NCBI GenBank assembly: GCA_041685075.1
Contig: JAWLGN010000260.1
Location: forward strand, 1-7,836
Length of the DNA: 7,836 bases
Direction of reading: 5' to 3'
Source of the DNA: JAMCRM01 sp041685075
GTDB taxonomy: Bacteria > Acidobacteriota > Terriglobia > Bryobacterales > Bryobacteraceae
This document shows positions 5,536-7,836 of the stretch, in pieces. Within the stretch, counting starts at the first letter, position 1. Every line of letters begins with the position of its first letter. Both the position numbers and the translations under genes were made by a program. Under the pieces are notes generated by a model. The model had not been told where the DNA came from, did not search any database, and worked only from the letters and a program-made list of their open reading frames with translations.

Positions 5536-7101
5536 GTGGCGAATGCGGCGGACCTCATGAATTTGCCCCATAATGGTAGGATTGAAACCAAGCCTGAACG
5601 GGTTTCATCGAACGGAAGCGGAGATGGGTGCGTTCGTGCACGGAACCTCATGGTAGCCGAACTGGTGGGAAGGGCCCGCCGCAGATATCTTTGGAACGAA
5701 TTGCTCGCGCAAGGGGCGTGGGCGGTGAGCGCGGCGCTGGCCGCGCTGATCATTCTGCTGCTGCTGGGCACCCAGATTCTGGACTGGCGGTGGCTGGTGG
5801 CGTTGCCTGCCGCGGCGCTGGCAGGCGGCCTGTGGCGCACGGTGCGACGGATGCCGACCGCCTACACCGTAGCGCAGGTGGTGGATCAGCGGCTGAAGCT
5901 GGCGGATGCGCTGTCGACCGCCATCTACTTCGCCGGTCCGGACGGCCGGGCGGACGCAGGCGCACGGGAGCTGCAACGCTCCCAGGCCGAGCGGATCTCG
6001 GCGCACGTGAACGTGAGAGAAGCCGTACCGTTCGCCATGCCGCGCGCGATCTACTCGATGGCCATTCTGGGCGTAGCGGCATCCAGCCTGTTCGCCCTGC
6101 GTTACGGCATCGACCAGAGACTGGACCTGGAGAAGCCGCTGGCGAGCATCATTCAGCAGGCCCTGGGGCTGGACGAGCAGCAGGCCGCGGCGCTGGAGCG
6201 CCAGAAGCCCCCTTCACCTCAGAAGGAGCAGCCATTCAACGAATTGCAGGGACTCTCGGCGCGCGAGGGCGAGGGCCTGCCGGAAGGGAAGCTGGAAGGG
6301 GTGGAGGCGATTGACGCCAGCGGAGCGCCGGCGCCGGAAAAGATCCAGGCGGCCGCGCGCGAGGCACGCGAAGGCGGGACCGCGGGCGACGAGTTGGCCG
6401 AAGAGTTCGGCGACCAGATGGCCGGCTTCAGCACCGGCGCCAGCGAAGGGCAGGGCGGCCAGGGCGGGGAGCGCCAGGGCCAGCAGTCCGCGGCGCAGCA
6501 GAAGCAGGGTGACAACGCCGGCAGTTCGAGCCTGCTGGACAAGTTCCGGGAGGCCATGCAAAACCTGATGTCGCGCATGCGGCAGCCGCAGTCGAGCCAG
6601 GGAGGCGCTACCGAGCAGGCCGGCAACCAGGACGGCCGCCAGAGCCAGCAGCAGGCGGGCGCGGGCCAATCCAGGGAAGGGCAGCAGCAGTCCGGCGGGC
6701 AGAGCGCCGAGGGGCAGGAAGGCCAGCCCGGCGGCGAGCCGCAATCGGCCGAGAACTCGAGCGGCCGCGGCACCGGACGGAGCGGCCAGGAAAATCCCCA
6801 GCAGCCCGGCAGCGGTATAGGCACCCAGGACGGCGACAAGGGTCTGCGCACGGCCGAACAGCTCGCCGCCATGGGCAAGATCAGCGAAATTATCGGCAAG
6901 CGCTCGGCCAACGTGACCGGGGAGGTCACGGTGGAAGTGCAGTCGAGCAGCCAGCAACTGCAGACTCCCTACCAGGTGCGCCGCGCCACCCAGGGCGAAG
7001 CGATCGCGGAGATCAGCCGCGACGAGGTGCCGGTGGCGCTGGAAAGCTACGTCCAGCAGTACTTCGAACGGCTACACAGCACGCCCGCGGCCAAGCGGTA
7101 G
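5536..7101 (+). CDS. membrane-anchored protein with long Gln/Gly-rich tail, function unknown
   Basis: I do not recognise a named family. The 521 residues read as: a polar N-terminus (1-38); a basic patch (RARRR, 46-50); two membrane helices (about 59-79 and 84-100); a soluble stretch of about 65 residues (TVAQVVDQRLKLADALSTAI near 111-130); a third helix (about 169-188); then a long, probably disordered segment (about 215-430) dominated by Gln, Gly, Glu, Ser and Ala, with repeated GQ and EGQ steps and one short helical island (SSLLDKFREAMQNLMSRMRQ, 331-350). The last 80 residues regain normal composition (VTGEVTVEVQSSSQQLQ at 459-475, ISRDEVPVALESYVQQYFER at 493-512), suggesting a folded end. 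The architecture recalls large membrane proteins (DUF4175 type) near MoxR/DUF58 genes, but that is recollection only. The GTG start has AGGAG at 8 bases; ATG codons 8 and 39 are alternatives, and the conserved part probably begins near 39. Its stop is 4 bases from that of the convergent gene. Confidence 0.8.
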   Translation: MANAADLMNLPHNGRIETKPERVSSNGSGDGCVRARNLMVAELVGRARRRYLWNELLAQGAWAVSAALAALIILLLLGTQILDWRWLVALPAAALAGGLWRTVRRMPTAYTVAQVVDQRLKLADALSTAIYFAGPDGRADAGARELQRSQAERISAHVNVREAVPFAMPRAIYSMAILGVAASSLFALRYGIDQRLDLEKPLASIIQQALGLDEQQAAALERQKPPSPQKEQPFNELQGLSAREGEGLPEGKLEGVEAIDASGAPAPEKIQAAAREAREGGTAGDELAEEFGDQMAGFSTGASEGQGGQGGERQGQQSAAQQKQGDNAGSSSLLDKFREAMQNLMSRMRQPQSSQGGATEQAGNQDGRQSQQQAGAGQSREGQQQSGGQSAEGQEGQPGGEPQSAENSSGRGTGRSGQENPQQPGSGIGTQDGDKGLRTAEQLAAMGKISEIIGKRSANVTGEVTVEVQSSSQQLQTPYQVRRATQGEAIAEISRDEVPVALESYVQQYFERLHSTPAAKR

Positions 7102-7112
7102 CTTTTTACCGC
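7095..7112. terminator. hairpin over the two converging stop codons, possible weak bidirectional terminator
   Basis: GCGGTA (7095-7100) and TACCGC (7107-7112) form a perfect 6-bp stem with loop GCTTTT. It includes most of the TAG stop of the plus gene (7099-7101) and part of the TAA stop of the minus gene (7108-7106). There is no T-tract after the stem in either direction, so it is not a classic intrinsic terminator; it may protect transcript ends or be chance. Confidence 0.28.
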
Positions 7113-7477
7113 CCGGCGAGGCGATCGTAGCGGTGGCGCGCCGAGGTGGTGCCCAAGGCTTCGTTGTAGGGGCCGGGCAGATTCAGGGCGTGCTTCAGTT
7201 CTTCCTCGAACCGGTGCAGCGCGGCCAGTTCCTCTGCCAGCGCGGGGCGCCGGCGGCCGGCGGCGGTCTCGAAGAACTTCTGGTACCCGGCGTCGACCAG
7301 GTAAGCGGGCTCGCCGCCGATGAGGATGCCGGCTCGCAGGCGCGTTCCCGCCAGGGTGGCGAAGTACGAACCGCGGCGGATCTCGGCGCCGCCTTCGGCG
7401 ACCGTGTAGCCGGCGGTACGCAGAGACTCGAGCCGCGCGGCCGGCGATGGGGGTGATTCCTTCCGGCGTCCAAACAT
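7106..7477 (-). CDS. small conserved-looking protein of unknown function downstream of ychF
   Basis: I do not recognise this 123-residue protein. It has a basic N-terminus (MFGRRKE), no signal peptide and no membrane segment, so it is probably cytoplasmic. The N-terminal half looks like a small alpha/beta unit (GYTVAEGGAEIRRGSYFATL at 23-42, then GILIGGEPAYLVDAGYQKFF); the second half is mostly helical and charged (ALAEELAALHRFEEELKHAL at 79-98), ending in YNEALGTTSARHRYDRLAGR. The start lies 9 bases after the ychF stop on the same strand, so the two are probably co-transcribed; its ribosome-binding site is weak (GGCTGGA). Coding is supported by the tight fit between its neighbours and by a plausible globular composition. 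Confidence 0.65.
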   Translation of the reverse strand: MFGRRKESPPSPAARLESLRTAGYTVAEGGAEIRRGSYFATLAGTRLRAGILIGGEPAYLVDAGYQKFFETAAGRRRPALAEELAALHRFEEELKHALNLPGPYNEALGTTSARHRYDRLAGR

Positions 7478-7486
7478 AGTTCCAGC

Positions 7487-7836
7487 CTAGCCGTGCCGGA
7501 TGACGAGCACGTCTCCGTCCTCGACGATGTATTCTTTCCCTTCCAGGCGCAAAAGGCCCTTCTCCCGCACCCCCGCGTAGCCGTTGTGCTCCACCAGCGC
7601 CTTCCAGTTGACCACTTCGGCGCGGATGAACCGTTTTTCGAAATCGGAATGAATGGCGCCGGCGGCCTTCAGAGCGGTGCTGTTGCGGGGCACGGTCCAG
7701 GCACGCACCTCGGTCTCGCCGGCGGTAAGGAAAGACATGAGCCCCAGCAGGTCGTAAGTGGCGGAGATGAGGCGCTCGAGGCCGGACTCCTTCAGACCAT
7801 AGCTGGCGAGATACTCGCCCTGCTCCCCGGCGGGCA
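7487..7836 (-). CDS. ychF: YchF (EngD/OLA1-type) GTPase/ATPase, C-terminal part only
   Basis: The last 115 codons of ychF are visible; the nucleotide-binding domain lies beyond the right edge. The window enters the gene at PAGEQGEYLASYGLKESGLE, just after the coiled-coil region, followed by LISATYDLLGL and then the TGS-domain end: MSFLTAGETEVRAWTV, the signature AAGAIHSDFEKRFIRAEV, and the closing EGKEYIVEDGDVLVIRHG. This is near-identical in layout to the C-terminus of E. coli YchF. The family binds ATP in preference to GTP, associates with ribosomes and is linked to translation control and stress response. The in-frame ATG at 7736-7738 is internal, because clear YchF sequence continues upstream of it. 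The stop is TAG at 7489-7487. Confidence 0.96.
   Translation of the reverse strand, partial: PAGEQGEYLASYGLKESGLERLISATYDLLGLMSFLTAGETEVRAWTVPRNSTALKAAGAIHSDFEKRFIRAEVVNWKALVEHNGYAGVREKGLLRLEGKEYIVEDGDVLVIRHG

Noticed and set aside
6460..6720. CAG-rich, repetitive-looking DNA that could be a tandem repeat
   Set aside because: The codons for Gln, Gly and Ser recur irregularly with no fixed unit length, so it is low-complexity coding sequence and not a tandem array.
6214..6957. Two long minus-strand open frames (247 and 236 codons) opposite the Gln/Gly-rich tail
   Set aside because: CAG- and GGC-type codons read backwards give Leu/Ala/Pro-rich frames without stops. The plus frame has proper membrane helices and a normal C-terminus, so it is the real one.
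1..7836. Search for a mobile element, CRISPR array, tRNA or defence genes
   Set aside because: No transposase, integrase, regular spaced repeats or tRNA-like fold was seen on either strand; gene content is ordinary chromosomal.

Overview
The window looks like chromosomal DNA from a GC-rich bacterium, most likely an acidobacterium of the Bryobacter/Solibacter type. The main clue is the partial gene at the left edge. It encodes an outer-membrane receptor with an N-terminal carboxypeptidase-regulatory-like domain followed by a TonB plug, a family strongly expanded in that phylum. The lineage call is inference from protein style. Only the YchF fragment at the right edge is a universal gene, and it fits any bacterium.

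Layout from left to right: (1) 1-1141, minus, 5' part of a TonB-dependent receptor gene. (2) 1142-1349, a divergent regulatory region with a good sigma70-type promoter for the receptor, a near-perfect 18-bp palindrome over its -10 element, and two mutually exclusive hairpins in the leader. (3) 1350-2327, plus, a polyprenyl-phosphate glycosyltransferase (GtrB/ArnC/DPM1-like). (4) 2324-3142, minus, a TrmB-family transcription regulator whose stop overlaps that of the glycosyltransferase by 4 bases. (5) 3143-3301, a second divergent regulatory region with a second 18-bp palindrome next to the trmB ribosome-binding site and a strong promoter for the next gene. (6) 3302-4018, plus, a NarL/FixJ response regulator. 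(7) 4031-5419, minus, an NtrC-type sigma54 activator starting at TTG. (8) 5420-5535, a third divergent region with a weak sigma54-like site. (9) 5536-7101, plus, a membrane protein with a long Gln/Gly-rich tail, function unknown. (10) 7106-7477, minus, a small uncharacterised protein placed 9 bases after the stop of (11) ychF, whose last 115 codons are visible at 7487-7836.

The first seven genes alternate strictly in strand, so the window is a run of divergent and convergent pairs; only ychF and its small downstream partner look like an operon. Three regulators from three families lie together (2324-5419), with no histidine kinase or other obvious signalling partner. The most testable signals are the two palindromic operator candidates. 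I see no mobile element, CRISPR array, tRNA or rRNA, and no clear new multi-gene system.
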